Positions 40,682-50,474 of a stretch of 64,000 bases of DNA are shown in pieces. The position numbers and the translations under genes were made by a program. The number at the start of each line of letters is the position of its first letter. The stretch's first letter is position 1. The DNA comes from Massilia kyonggiensis (GTDB taxonomy: Bacteria; Pseudomonadota; Gammaproteobacteria; Burkholderiales; Burkholderiaceae_D). The DNA is taken from assembly GCF_024756235.1 (NCBI RefSeq), contig NZ_JANUGY010000011.1, positions 1-64,000 on the forward strand, in the 5' to 3' direction. The notes under the pieces were generated by a model. The model had not been told where the DNA came from, did not search any database, and saw only the letters and a list, made by a program, of their open reading frames with translations.

Positions 40682-41623
40682 ATGGCACGTTTCGTCAGGA
40701 AGGGCCACCAGGCCGCGGCCAACGCCGTCGTGCCGCTGCCGGTGCGGGACGGCGTGGCGCCCAGCTATTTGTGGATCACGGAAACCCGGGCCGGCGGCAT
40801 GCTGGCCTTCCTCGAAGAACGCTTTCCCGCCATCGCCGGCCCGTCCTGGGCCGAGCGCCTCGTCCGCGGCGACGTCGTCGATGCGCAGGGCACGCCGCTC
40901 TCCGCCGACAGCCACGTGCGCCAGGGCATGCGCATCTGGTATTACCGCGAGCTGGAACACGAAACGCCGATTCCGTTCGAGGAAAGCGTCATCTTCCAGG
41001 ACGAGCACCTGCTCGTCGCCGACAAGCCGCACTTCCTGCCGATGATCCCGACGGGACGCTTCCTGCGCGAGACCCTGCTCGTGCGCCTGAAACAAAAATT
41101 CGACCTGCCGCACCTGACGCCGATCCACCGCCTCGACCGCGAGACGGCCGGCGTCGTCATCTTCTCGCACAACCTCGCCACGCGCGGGACGTACCAGTCG
41201 ATGTTCCAGAAGCGCAGCATCCGCAAGGTGTACGAGGCGCTGGCGCCCGTGCTGCACGGGCGGGAATTCCCGTTCACCTACCGCAGCCGCATGGTCGACG
41301 GCGACAAATTCTTCGTGATGCGGGAAGAGGAGGGGGAGCCGAATTCCGAGACGTTCGTCGAGCTGCTGGAAACGCGCGGCGACGTGGCACGCTACCGCCT
41401 GCACCCGCACACGGGCCGCAAGCACCAGCTGCGCCTGCACATGGCGTCGCTGGGCGTGCCGATCCTGAACGACGCCTTTTATCCCGTCGCGTTGCCGTGC
41501 AAGGGCGACGATTTCTCGGCGCCGCTCCAGCTGCTGGCGCGGTCCATCGCGTTCGAGGATCCGCTTACGGGAGAAGCGCGCAGCTTTGAAAGTGGCCGCG
41601 CGCTGAACTGGCCGGCTGCCTGA
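40682..41623 (+). CDS. RluA-family pseudouridine synthase
   Basis: 313 residues. The catalytic Asp152 is in HRLDRETAGV, followed by YEALAPVL and HPHTGRKHQLRLH, all typical of RluA/RluC-type enzymes. The N-terminal ~75 residues are not an S4 domain. It isomerises uridines in rRNA or tRNA; the target is not deducible. The next gene converges and ends 4 bases away. Confidence 0.92.
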   Translation: MARFVRKGHQAAANAVVPLPVRDGVAPSYLWITETRAGGMLAFLEERFPAIAGPSWAERLVRGDVVDAQGTPLSADSHVRQGMRIWYYRELEHETPIPFEESVIFQDEHLLVADKPHFLPMIPTGRFLRETLLVRLKQKFDLPHLTPIHRLDRETAGVVIFSHNLATRGTYQSMFQKRSIRKVYEALAPVLHGREFPFTYRSRMVDGDKFFVMREEEGEPNSETFVELLETRGDVARYRLHPHTGRKHQLRLHMASLGVPILNDAFYPVALPCKGDDFSAPLQLLARSIAFEDPLTGEARSFESGRALNWPAA

Positions 41624-41627
41624 GCCG

Positions 41628-44600
41628 TCAGGCCATCCCGACGCCGAAGGTCGGGCTGCCGATGATCGCGATGTTACCCGCCAGGTCCTGGACTGCGCCG
41701 TTGTCCACGATGTGATACACGCCGCTGAGCGTCTTCAGGTTGAGTTCCAGCGTATTCTGCACGCCGTTTGCGTCGGTTGTGACGTCCCAGTTGTTCAGCA
41801 CGTTCCACGCATGGTGCGATTTGCCGTTGTTTGCGCTGTCCAGCACGTCGAGCGAGCCGTTCGGCGCGAGCGCGATCTGTTCGCTGAACGTCAAGCTGTG
41901 CCAGTTGTTGCCCGATTTCGCGAACGACTGCCGATCGCTGATGGTCGGTGCCGTCGTATCGATCGTCAGCTCCAGCTCCGCGGAAGGCGCACTGGGATTG
42001 CCGGCCGCATCCACCTGGACGACCTTGACGAAGTGCTTGCCGTCCGTGAACGCCTTGTCGGTGCCGAGCGTGAACGTCCAGGTGTGGTCGGCGCCGACGT
42101 CGGCCTTGCCCAGCAGGGTCGTGCCGTCGTAGACCTCGATCTGGCCGCCGCTTTCGTACGCCGTACCGGTCAGCGTGGGCGTCGTGTCCTTCGTGATGCC
42201 GTCGGTCGGCGAAGAACCCGTGTCGCTGTCGGCCGCCAGCACGGGCGTGCCAGGCGTGCCCGGTTCGAAGAGGTCGATCGCGAACGTGAACGGGACCGAC
42301 TTGTCGCGTGCCGTCTCGTGGCCGCTGGCGTCCTTCAGTGCCAGTTCGATCGTGTGCTGGCCGTGCGCGAGGTTCCACAGCGGCGTGAACTGCCACACGC
42401 CGTTGCTGCCGGCCGTGGTGGTGCCCAGGATCGTGCTGCCGTCCCACACCGTCACTTCGGTGCCCGCGGCCACGGTACCGGTGAGGACCGGCCGCGCGTG
42501 GCTCGTGAGATTGTCGACGGCGGACAGGCCCGTGTCCTCGCCCGCCGCCAGTGCCGCCACCGGGGCGGTCGAGCCGGCGACGGTGATCGTCAGCGGCTGC
42601 GACGGCGCGCTCTCGTTGTAGGCATCGTCGTACTGGACGGCTTTCAGCGTGTAGACGCCATTGATGCCCAGCAGGACGTCGGTGAAACTCCAGTGGCCGC
42701 TGTCGTCGGCATAGCCGCTGCGAGCCAGGCGGTCGCCCACGTACAGTTCGATCCAGGCCCCGGACTCGGCGCCGCTGCCCGTGATGGTGGCCAGCGCGTT
42801 GCTCGTGATGTTGTCGCCGAGGGTGCCCGTGTCGGACGAGGCATCCAGCTTCGGCGCGGACGGGGCGTCGGGGGCGTGGCCGTCGATCTGGATCGCGCCG
42901 CCGTAGCCGCCGTCGTACGTCAGGTGGCCGAACGTGATGTGCGCGAGGTCGAGCAGGTTGCCGGCGTCGTCCGCGAAATGGCCGGCCAGGTCGGCCTTGC
43001 TGCCGACGTCCAGGCTGACCACGTCCGTGTCGCCCGCCGCCACCGTGTATTCGAACACGGCGGACCGGTGATCATAGGACAGGCTCTGGAACGTGGCCGA
43101 GGCGCCGTTGCCGAGATGAAGGACGGGCGAGCCGGTGCCGGTGACGTTGACCGGTTCGCTGAACGTCACGCGGAGCTCGACCGTCGAGCCGATGCCGTAC
43201 GTGCCGCTGTCGCTCGACTTTACGCCTGTCGCACTCGGCCCGGTCACGTCGACGTACGTGCCGGACGTGTGGAAGCCGATGGTGCGCGTCTGCACTGCGT
43301 TGCCGGCCAGGTCGGTCAGCGCATAGGGAATGTACAGGGTGTAATCGGTGCCCGAAGCGAGATGCAGCTCGTCGGCGGTGAGCGTGAGGGTCTTGCGGTC
43401 GCTCGAGAAGTTCGCGTCCGTCAGGCCGACATAGATGCTGGAACCGCCGCTGGCGTACAGCTGGATGCCGCTGTAGGAGCTCTCGCCATACGTCCAGTAC
43501 ACCGGCTGGTCGAACGTGAGGACGAGGTTCCCGCCCACGTCGAACGCCGTGCTGCCGTTGGGCGAACCGGTCAGCAACGGGCGTGTGGTATCGACCGTGA
43601 TCTGCTTCGACACCGTGGCGCTGGCGTGGCCGGCGTCATCGACGATGCTCGCGGTGTACGTGTGCACGCCCTCGTCCAGGAGGGCATCGGTCTGGTAATA
43701 CCAGTACGTCAGCCCGCCTTCCGACGAGCTCACGTACACGCTGTCGAGCTCCCGGCCGTCGAGCGTCACCTTCACGTGCTGGGTGCCGGTCAGCGTGCCG
43801 AAGAAAAAGCCCCCAACGGATTCGCCGTTGCCGTTCGTGATGCCGTCGTTGTCGTACGGTCCCTCGTCGTTGACCACGATCTGGGACACGTACGCCCCCA
43901 CCGTCGTGTCATACGCGTAGTTGCCCGAAAAGGTCGAGCTGGCGCCCGCGTTGCCGAACATGTCGTGCACGCCGGTCAGGTCCAGGCGGACGGTATTGAA
44001 GTCGGCGACGACGCCCGGATCCTTCGCGGTCAGGGTCGCATACCACGTGCGGTAATCGGCCGAGTGGGACAGGATCGCGAGCGTGGCGTGCGGCGTGGTG
44101 AAGGCGGCCGCGTCGAGCGTCGTCACGGGCCCCGAGAAGGTCACCGTGAGACCGACGGAAGCGCCGGTGACGAGGGTGCCGCCGTCCAGGGCGACGGTGG
44201 CCGTCAGCGCGGCCGTGTTCACGTCGTAGTGCGACAGCGACGTGGCGCTGCCGCTGCCCATGTTGCCGGCCGCGTCCTTCACCTGGGTCAGGTCGACACC
44301 GAGCGCGTTGCCGGTCCAGGTGCCGTTGCCGTCGGCGCTCAGGGTGCCGGTCCACGTCCTGCCGCCGTCCGTCGTCGCCAAGCTGTTCACCTTCGCGTGC
44401 GGGGCCTGCAGCGCGGCCGCGGTCAGGCCGCTCACGCTTTCCGAGAACGTGATCGTGAAGCCGATGCCGTGGGTGGAACCGATCGTCGTGTCGTCGAACA
44501 GGATGTCGGCCACGGTGGGCGGCGTCGTGTCGACCGGGGGCGGCACGTCGGCCGTGATGCTGCCGGCACCCGCGTTGCTGGCGGCGTCGTGGATCTTCGT

Positions 44601-46751
44601 CAGGTCGAGGGTGACGGGATGGCTGCCGTCGGCCTGCGGCACCAGCGTCGCCGTCCACGTCAGGAAATCGGCGGAGTGCTGCAGGTTCGTGAGCGTCGCG
44701 TTCGGCGCCTGCAGGGCGGCTGTCGTCAGGTCCGTCACGGCTTCGGTAAAGCGGATCGTCACGGCGGTCCCGGCCAGCGCCATCGTGGCGCCCGGGCCTT
44801 GCGTGTCGACGACGTACGCCGCACTGCTGAACGAGCCGCTGCCCGCGTTGCCGGCCAGGTCCTTCACCTGGGTCAGGTCGATGCCGATGGCGTTGCCGGT
44901 CCAGGTGCCGCTGCCGTCGGCCGTCAGCGTCGCGGTCCAGGTCTTGCCGCCGTCGGCCGTCGCGAGGCCGGTCACGCGCGCATGCGGTGCGTTGAGCGCG
45001 GCGAGCGGCAGGTCCTGCACGGCTTCGTCGAACGTGAACGTGGCGTGGATGGCGGTGCCGCCGCCGAGCGTGGCGCCGTCCAGGGCGATGGCGACGGCGC
45101 CCGGCCCGCGCGTATCGATGGCGTAGTTGCCCGACGCCGCGCTGCCGGTGCCGGCATTGCCCGCGGCGTCGTGCACCTGCGTGAGGTCGAGCCGCACGGT
45201 ATTGGCCGGGTCGCTGACGCCGGGCTGCGCCGTGACGAGGGCCGTCCACGTCAGGTAATCGGCGGAATGCTGCAGGTTGCCGAGCACCGCGTTGGGTGCC
45301 TGCAGGGCAGCCATCGTCAGGTCCGTCACGGCTTCGTTGAAATGCACCGTCAGGCCGAGCGTGCCCGCGTTCAAGGTGGCGCCGTCCAGTACGAGCGTGG
45401 CGGTGGGGCCCTGCGTATCGACGGCATATGGGCTGCTCGCGCCGCCTCCGCTGCCGGTATTGCCGGCCAGGTCCGTCACCTTGGCCAGGTCGACGGTGAC
45501 GGCGTTGCCGGTCCAGGTGCCGGTGCCGCTCGCGTTCAAGGTCGCGGTCCAGGTCTTGCCGTCGGCGCTGGCGACGAGGTTGGACACCGCCGCATGCGGC
45601 GCGGAGATCGCGTCCGGCGACAGGTTCTGCACGCTTTCCGCGAACGTGAACGTGGCGTGGACGGTCTTGCCGACGGCGAGCACGGCGCCGTCGAGGGCGA
45701 TCGCGACGGCGTTCGGGCCCTGCGTGTCGACCGTGTAGGCCGCCGACACCGCACTGCCGCTGCCCGCGTTGCCGGCCAGGTCCTTCACCTGGCCCAGGTC
45801 GACGGCGAGAACGTTGCCGTCGGCGCTCGTGGCCGCGTTGCCGCTCAGCGTGGCGACCCAGGTCGTGCCACCGTCCGTCGTGTGCAGGTTCGAGACCGTC
45901 GCGTGTCCGGCGTTCAGCGCGTCCGGGCTCAGGCCCGCGACGGCTTCGGAAAACTTGATGGTCGCGACGGCGTCGCGGCCGCCGCCGAGCAGGGGGGTGT
46001 CGAGCGTGACGGTGGCCGTGGGCGCCTGCGTGTCGACCGCATAGCTGGCCAGGCTGCTCGTGCCGCTGCCGTGGTTGCCGGCGGTGTCGGGCACCTTGCT
46101 CATGTCCAGGCTCAGGACGTTGCCGGCCGCCGTGGTGGCATCCGCCGGCGCCGTCAGCGTGGCATGCCACGTGATGCCGCCGTCGCTCGTGGTGAGGTTC
46201 GTGATGCCCGCGTGCGGCGCGGCCAGCGCATCCGCCGGCAGCGTCGCGACGGCCTCCGAGAATTTCAGCGTGACCGCGATGCTGCCGCCCGCCTTCAGGA
46301 CGCCGCCGTCCGTGTCGACCGAGACGAGCGCCGGGCCCTGCGTGTCCGGCGCGGCCGGCGTCGTGAACGTCAGCTGCGACGTGGACCGCACGCCGCCGAA
46401 TGCCAGGTGGCCGCTCGACTGCAGCGCGTCCGCGCCCATCACCACGCTGTACGTGTGGCCGGGCAGCAGGCCGGCGACGTCCAGCTTGACGTGCGACCCT
46501 TCGATGACGAGGCTGGCGGCGGACACCGTATGGGTGTCGGTCGCGCCGACCACCCGCAGCATGGGCTCGCCCGTCGCGCGGTCGATCACGGTCTGCACGG
46601 CGCCGTCCGTGATGATGATCGTGCCGGCAGCCGCCGCCATCGCCGTATTGAAATCCAGCGCGATGCTCATGTCGGTGGCCGTGCCGGTGGGCGTGGCTTT
46701 CAGCAGGACGGGCGGGACGGACGGGGAGGGGGCAGTGGTCTGGGTGGGCAT
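41628..46751 (-). CDS. Giant Ig-like repeat protein (1707 aa), probable surface adhesin
   Basis: Large acidic protein with no signal peptide at its start (MPTQTTAPSPSVPP), no RTX repeats, LPXTG or obvious membrane anchor. After a ~135-residue N-terminal domain it carries about eight tandem ~95-105-residue Ig-like repeats with the pattern DTQGP..., EAV, APHA-V-L, W-ATL, V-D-AGN-GSG, then at least six more distant Ig/cadherin-like modules (DTTRP, DVTGP, DGHAPDAPSAP, PGTPGTPVL) and a C-terminal domain ending FGVGMA. Such proteins usually act as biofilm or adhesion factors and are exported by type I systems, but no exporter gene is adjacent. The ribosome site is weak and the upstream leader contains hairpins. 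Confidence 0.85.
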   Translation of the reverse strand: MPTQTTAPSPSVPPVLLKATPTGTATDMSIALDFNTAMAAAAGTIIITDGAVQTVIDRATGEPMLRVVGATDTHTVSAASLVIEGSHVKLDVAGLLPGHTYSVVMGADALQSSGHLAFGGVRSTSQLTFTTPAAPDTQGPALVSVDTDGGVLKAGGSIAVTLKFSEAVATLPADALAAPHAGITNLTTSDGGITWHATLTAPADATTAAGNVLSLDMSKVPDTAGNHGSGTSSLASYAVDTQAPTATVTLDTPLLGGGRDAVATIKFSEAVAGLSPDALNAGHATVSNLHTTDGGTTWVATLSGNAATSADGNVLAVDLGQVKDLAGNAGSGSAVSAAYTVDTQGPNAVAIALDGAVLAVGKTVHATFTFAESVQNLSPDAISAPHAAVSNLVASADGKTWTATLNASGTGTWTGNAVTVDLAKVTDLAGNTGSGGGASSPYAVDTQGPTATLVLDGATLNAGTLGLTVHFNEAVTDLTMAALQAPNAVLGNLQHSADYLTWTALVTAQPGVSDPANTVRLDLTQVHDAAGNAGTGSAASGNYAIDTRGPGAVAIALDGATLGGGTAIHATFTFDEAVQDLPLAALNAPHARVTGLATADGGKTWTATLTADGSGTWTGNAIGIDLTQVKDLAGNAGSGSFSSAAYVVDTQGPGATMALAGTAVTIRFTEAVTDLTTAALQAPNATLTNLQHSADFLTWTATLVPQADGSHPVTLDLTKIHDAASNAGAGSITADVPPPVDTTPPTVADILFDDTTIGSTHGIGFTITFSESVSGLTAAALQAPHAKVNSLATTDGGRTWTGTLSADGNGTWTGNALGVDLTQVKDAAGNMGSGSATSLSHYDVNTAALTATVALDGGTLVTGASVGLTVTFSGPVTTLDAAAFTTPHATLAILSHSADYRTWYATLTAKDPGVVADFNTVRLDLTGVHDMFGNAGASSTFSGNYAYDTTVGAYVSQIVVNDEGPYDNDGITNGNGESVGGFFFGTLTGTQHVKVTLDGRELDSVYVSSSEGGLTYWYYQTDALLDEGVHTYTASIVDDAGHASATVSKQITVDTTRPLLTGSPNGSTAFDVGGNLVLTFDQPVYWTYGESSYSGIQLYASGGSSIYVGLTDANFSSDRKTLTLTADELHLASGTDYTLYIPYALTDLAGNAVQTRTIGFHTSGTYVDVTGPSATGVKSSDSGTYGIGSTVELRVTFSEPVNVTGTGSPVLHLGNGASATFQSLSYDHRSAVFEYTVAAGDTDVVSLDVGSKADLAGHFADDAGNLLDLAHITFGHLTYDGGYGGAIQIDGHAPDAPSAPKLDASSDTGTLGDNITSNALATITGSGAESGAWIELYVGDRLARSGYADDSGHWSFTDVLLGINGVYTLKAVQYDDAYNESAPSQPLTITVAGSTAPVAALAAGEDTGLSAVDNLTSHARPVLTGTVAAGTEVTVWDGSTILGTTTAGSNGVWQFTPLWNLAHGQHTIELALKDASGHETARDKSVPFTFAIDLFEPGTPGTPVLAADSDTGSSPTDGITKDTTPTLTGTAYESGGQIEVYDGTTLLGKADVGADHTWTFTLGTDKAFTDGKHFVKVVQVDAAGNPSAPSAELELTIDTTAPTISDRQSFAKSGNNWHSLTFSEQIALAPNGSLDVLDSANNGKSHHAWNVLNNWDVTTDANGVQNTLELNLKTLSGVYHIVDNGAVQDLAGNIAIIGSPTFGVGMA
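43911..46346 (-). repeat. Tandem coding repeats in the Ig-like protein
   Basis: About eight in-frame copies of a ~300-base unit, visible from the recurring DTQGP/DTRGP boundaries, GNxGSG and EAVxxL motifs. The units are related but diverged, so they are old duplications rather than recent ones. They could recombine and change protein length. Confidence 0.75.
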
Positions 46752-46812
46752 GATCGTTCAGTCAATGACGTCGTGGAAAAGATTCCACAAGGAAAGTCTA
46801 GTGAACGATCAT

Positions 46813-46847
46813 ATCAACAAACCCACTGCGGAAGTGGGTAAGTTGAT
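46813..46847. promoter_or_regulatory. Hairpin in the leader of the Ig-like protein gene
   Basis: ATCAAC and GTTGAT close an outer stem around ACCCACT/AGTGGGT with loop GCGGA, a 13-bp stem with an AA/AA internal bulge. It lies between the xth end and the start of the giant gene. It may influence translation or termination; no U-run follows. Confidence 0.4.
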
Positions 46848-46870
46848 GTTTTTACGACATATCTAGGTGG

Positions 46871-46894
46871 AATTCCCCCTTGCCTGGGGGAATT
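46871..46894 (-). terminator. Hairpin at the end of xth
   Basis: AATTCCCCC and GGGGGAATT form a 9-bp stem with a 6-base loop, immediately downstream of the leftward xth stop at 46896. No strong U-tract follows, so termination may be partial. Confidence 0.5.
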
Positions 46895-46895
46895 A

Positions 46896-47666
46896 TCAGA
46901 GGTGGTAGTCGATGATCAGCGGCGCGTGGTCCGAAAACCGCTCGTCCTTGTAGATCGAGACGGTGTGCGCCTTCGCCGCGATGCCCGGGGTGGCGACGTG
47001 GTAGTCGATGCGCCACCCGACGTTCTTCGCCCACGCCTGGCCGCGGTTGCTCCACCACGTGTATTGCTCGGGGCGCTGGTCGATGCCGCGGTGCACGTCC
47101 ACGAGGCCCAGTTCGTCGAAGATCCGGGTCATCCAGGCACGCTCTTCCGGCAGGAAGCCCGAATTCTTCTGGTTGCCCTTCCAGTTCTTGAGGTCGATTT
47201 CCTTGTGCGCGATGTTCCAGTCGCCGCAGATGACGATTTCGCGGCCCTCGGCCTTGAGTTCCTGCAAGTGCGGCAGGAACACTTCCATGAAGCGGAACTT
47301 GGCTTCCTGGCGCTCCGGCGACGACGAGCCGGACGGGCAGTAGACGGAAATGACGGTCAGGTTGCCGACGTCGGCGCGGGTGTAGCGGCCTTCGTTGTCG
47401 AATTCGACGCAGCCGAAGCCCGTCCTGACGGCATCCGGCTTCGTGCGGCTGTAGACGCCCGTGCCCGAGTAACCTTTTTTCTCGGCATAGTGGAAATGGC
47501 CGTGGTAGCCGTGCGGCGCGAGGAATTCCTCGGTCATGTCGGCCTGCTGGGCTTTCAGTTCCTGGACGCAGATGAAATCGGCGTCCTGGCGGGCCATCCA
47601 GTTGAAGAAACCCTTCTTGTGGGCGGAACGGATGCCGTTCAGGTTGGCGGAGATAATTCGTGGCAT
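46896..47666 (-). CDS. xth: Exodeoxyribonuclease III
   Basis: 256 residues from ATG 47666 (MPRIISANLNGIRSAHKKGF). ExoIII/AP-endonuclease family motifs are present: DFICVQELKAQ, the catalytic GDWNIAHKEIDLKNWKGN, and the final DHAPLIIDY with the Asp-His pair. It repairs abasic sites in DNA. The gene faces the divergent sensor genes and, beyond them, pyrE; in related genomes xth and pyrE are direct neighbours. Confidence 0.94.
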   Translation of the reverse strand: MPRIISANLNGIRSAHKKGFFNWMARQDADFICVQELKAQQADMTEEFLAPHGYHGHFHYAEKKGYSGTGVYSRTKPDAVRTGFGCVEFDNEGRYTRADVGNLTVISVYCPSGSSSPERQEAKFRFMEVFLPHLQELKAEGREIVICGDWNIAHKEIDLKNWKGNQKNSGFLPEERAWMTRIFDELGLVDVHRGIDQRPEQYTWWSNRGQAWAKNVGWRIDYHVATPGIAAKAHTVSIYKDERFSDHAPLIIDYHL

Positions 47667-47833
47667 GGATCTGGACAAAAGTGCGGTGGACCAAGGGCGA
47701 CAGTGTAGCTTGTTTTGACTTCCATCAACACATCCATGGCGGATAAACAAACGTTAAATGCCCGGTCCGATATGTTAAACTGGTCTATTGTGCCCGAAGG
47801 TCCGGGCACTTTCACCCCGCACAAGGAGTTGAC

Positions 47834-50356
47834 GTGCTGATCAGATCGGATGATCTGCTGTCGGGGAAATACGGCAGGAGTGGACATTTCGTACGGTTTT
47901 ACGACGAGGGCGACGTCATGCTGGACGAAGTCGCGACGTTCCTCGGCCAGGCCGTGCATACGGGCGGCAAGGGCATCGTGATCGCCACGCAGGATCACAT
48001 CGACGTGCTGCGCCGGCGCCTCGGTGCGGCCGCGGCCGTGCGGGTCGCCTGGATGGAGGCCGACGCCGTGCTGGCGCAGTTCATGGTCGACGGCTGGCCC
48101 GACCCGGCGCGTTTCGAGGCCGCGGTGGGCAGCGCCGTGGCCGCGGCCTGCGCCGGCGGCACCACGGTCCATGCGTTCGGCGAAATGGTGGCGCTCCTGT
48201 GCGCGCGCGGCCGCCACGATGCGGCGCTGCGGCTCGAGGAACTGTGGAACGACCTGGCGCGCCGCCACCTGTTTTCTTTGTTCTGCGCCTATCCCTGGAA
48301 TGCGTTCCCCACGCCCGAGCTGGCGCAGGCATTCCGCCGCGTGTGCGCCGAGCACGATCACGCCTGCGCCGACACGGCGCTGGTCCTGCCGGCCGAGGGC
48401 GACGCCGACATCGGCCGCATCCGCCTCGAGCAGGAGGTACGGGCGCTGCGCGCGGAGGTGCGCCGGCACAAGGATAACGAACGGGCGCTGCGCCGCAGCG
48501 AGCGCGAACTCGCGGACTTCGTCGAGAACGCGGTCGAGGGCCTGCACCGCGTCGGCGCCGACGGCACCATCCTGTGGGCCAACCGCGCGGAGCTGCAGAT
48601 GCTCGGCTACGGCTGGGAGGAATACGTCGGCCACAACATCGCCGAGTTCCACGTCGACCGGCCGGTCATCGACGACATCGTCACCCGCCTCGCGTGCGGC
48701 GACACGCTGTACGACTATCCGGCCCGGCTGCGCTGCAAGGACGGCTCGATTCGGCACGTGCTGATCCACTCGAACGGCAGCTTCGAAGACGGCCAGTTGC
48801 GCTACACGCGCTGCTTCACGCGCGACGCGACCGAACGGCGCGAGCGCGACATCGCGCTCAAGCAGCGCGACCGCATGCTGCTCGACGCCCCGGTCGCGGC
48901 GGCCCTCCTGATGGGGCCGGACTTCGTGTTCCGCCTGGCCAACCGCTGCTACCGCGAACTGGCGGGCCGCGACGGCATCGAAGGCCAGCCGCTGCTGCGC
49001 GCCTTTCCCGAACTGCGCGGCAGCGAGATCCACCACCTGCTCGAACAGGTGCACGCCACCGGCCGCGCGGCCCGCGTGGAAGAATTGCACGTGCACGGAC
49101 GCTTCCTCAAGTTCAGCGTCGAGCCGCTGGGCGTGGAAGAGGGCGAGGAGCGCGGCATGATCGTGGTGGCCGTCGACGTCACCGAGCATGTGCGCACCCG
49201 CCAGGAGATCGAGCACGCCCACGCCGAGCGCGCCGAGCTGCTGGCCGAACTGACGGCCGCCAGCCGCGCCAAGGACGAATTCCTGGCCATGCTGGGCCAC
49301 GAGCTGCGCAATCCGCTGTCGCCGATCGTCAGCGCGCTGAAACTGATCCGCATGCGCGGCGAGACCGGCTTCGCGCGCGAGCGCGAGATCATCGAACGCC
49401 AGGTGCAGCACCTCGTGCGTCTGGTGGACGACCTGCTGGACATTTCGCGCGTCACCCGCGGCAAGGTGGATCTGCAGTGCGAACGCGTCGACCTCGCACA
49501 GCCGCTGGGCAAGGCCATCGAGATGGCCCGGCCGCTGCTGGAACAGCGTCGTCACCGGCTCGACGTCGACATCGAACCCGATCTCGCCTGGGAGGGCGAT
49601 CCGATGCGCCTGGCGCAGGTGGTGTCGAACCTGCTGACGAACGCGGCGCGCTACACGCCGCCCGGCGGCCATGTCGTGCTGCGCGCGCATGGCGTGGACG
49701 GCGACCGCGTGCGCCTTGCGGTCAGCGACACCGGCATCGGCATGAGTCCCGAGCTGCGCGCCCAGGTATTCGACCTGTTCTTCCAGGGGAAGCGCGACAT
49801 CGACCGCGCCGAGGGCGGCCTGGGCATCGGGCTGGCGCTCGTCAGGAACATCGTCGGGCAGCATGGCGGCCACGTGGAAGCGCACAGCGCCGGGCCGGGC
49901 CAGGGCAGCGAATTCGTCGTGCTGCTGCCGCGGCGTACCCCGGCCGCCAGCGCGGCGCCGGACGTGGCGCCATCGCAGCCCGCTCCGGCGGCCGTCTGCC
50001 GCAGGGTCATGGTCGTGGACGACAACGTCGACGGCGCCGACACGCTCGCGCGCCTGCTGGCCGCGCATGGCCACGACGTGCGGGTGTTCCACGAACCGGT
50101 TGCCGCCCTGGCCGCCGTGCCGGACTTCCTGCCCGACCTGGCCGTGCTTGACATCGGCCTGCCGGTCCTCGACGGCTACGAGGTGGCGCGCCGCCTGCGC
50201 GAGCTGCTGGACGGCCACCCGTGCCGGCTCGTCGCCCTGACCGGCTACGGCCTGCCGGCGGACCGCGAGCACAGCGCCCGGGCGGGGTTCGATACGCACC
50301 TCGTCAAGCCGGTCAATCCCGATCTCGTGGTGCGGCTGGCCGCCGGCACGGACTGA
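47834..50356 (+). CDS. MEDS-PAS hybrid sensor histidine kinase
   Basis: 840 residues with GTG start after an AAGGAG ribosome site. Order: an N-terminal MEDS-like domain (about 1-210, known from DcmR-type regulators), a PAS domain (about 240-340) and a second PAS (about 350-470). The HisKA core follows with the phosphorylated His489 in LGHELRNPLSP, then the ATPase domain (GSGIG-type motifs at DTGIGMSPELR and GGLGIGLALVR), then a receiver domain with Asp773 in LAVLDIGLPVLD. The output domain is a receiver only, so a downstream partner is needed. The adjacent downstream gene encodes a MEDS-PAS protein whose kinase core has decayed. Confidence 0.9.
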   Translation: MLIRSDDLLSGKYGRSGHFVRFYDEGDVMLDEVATFLGQAVHTGGKGIVIATQDHIDVLRRRLGAAAAVRVAWMEADAVLAQFMVDGWPDPARFEAAVGSAVAAACAGGTTVHAFGEMVALLCARGRHDAALRLEELWNDLARRHLFSLFCAYPWNAFPTPELAQAFRRVCAEHDHACADTALVLPAEGDADIGRIRLEQEVRALRAEVRRHKDNERALRRSERELADFVENAVEGLHRVGADGTILWANRAELQMLGYGWEEYVGHNIAEFHVDRPVIDDIVTRLACGDTLYDYPARLRCKDGSIRHVLIHSNGSFEDGQLRYTRCFTRDATERRERDIALKQRDRMLLDAPVAAALLMGPDFVFRLANRCYRELAGRDGIEGQPLLRAFPELRGSEIHHLLEQVHATGRAARVEELHVHGRFLKFSVEPLGVEEGEERGMIVVAVDVTEHVRTRQEIEHAHAERAELLAELTAASRAKDEFLAMLGHELRNPLSPIVSALKLIRMRGETGFAREREIIERQVQHLVRLVDDLLDISRVTRGKVDLQCERVDLAQPLGKAIEMARPLLEQRRHRLDVDIEPDLAWEGDPMRLAQVVSNLLTNAARYTPPGGHVVLRAHGVDGDRVRLAVSDTGIGMSPELRAQVFDLFFQGKRDIDRAEGGLGIGLALVRNIVGQHGGHVEAHSAGPGQGSEFVVLLPRRTPAASAAPDVAPSQPAPAAVCRRVMVVDDNVDGADTLARLLAAHGHDVRVFHEPVAALAAVPDFLPDLAVLDIGLPVLDGYEVARRLRELLDGHPCRLVALTGYGLPADREHSARAGFDTHLVKPVNPDLVVRLAAGTD

Positions 50357-50474
50357 ACGTCTGCAACTCTGCCGTTTTGATTTACATCAATACAACGGCG
50401 ACCAGTCGGGCGGCCGCCGTCTTGATAGCGCCTGGCATGGATAGAATGTCATCTTTCATCCACCAGAAGCGCCC

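Noticed and set aside
41712-46841. Long plus-strand open frame opposite the giant Ig-like protein
   Set aside because: It is highly Arg/Val/Gly-rich and low in ordinary protein features; it arises from the codon bias and repeats of the minus-strand gene, which has clear domain repeats.
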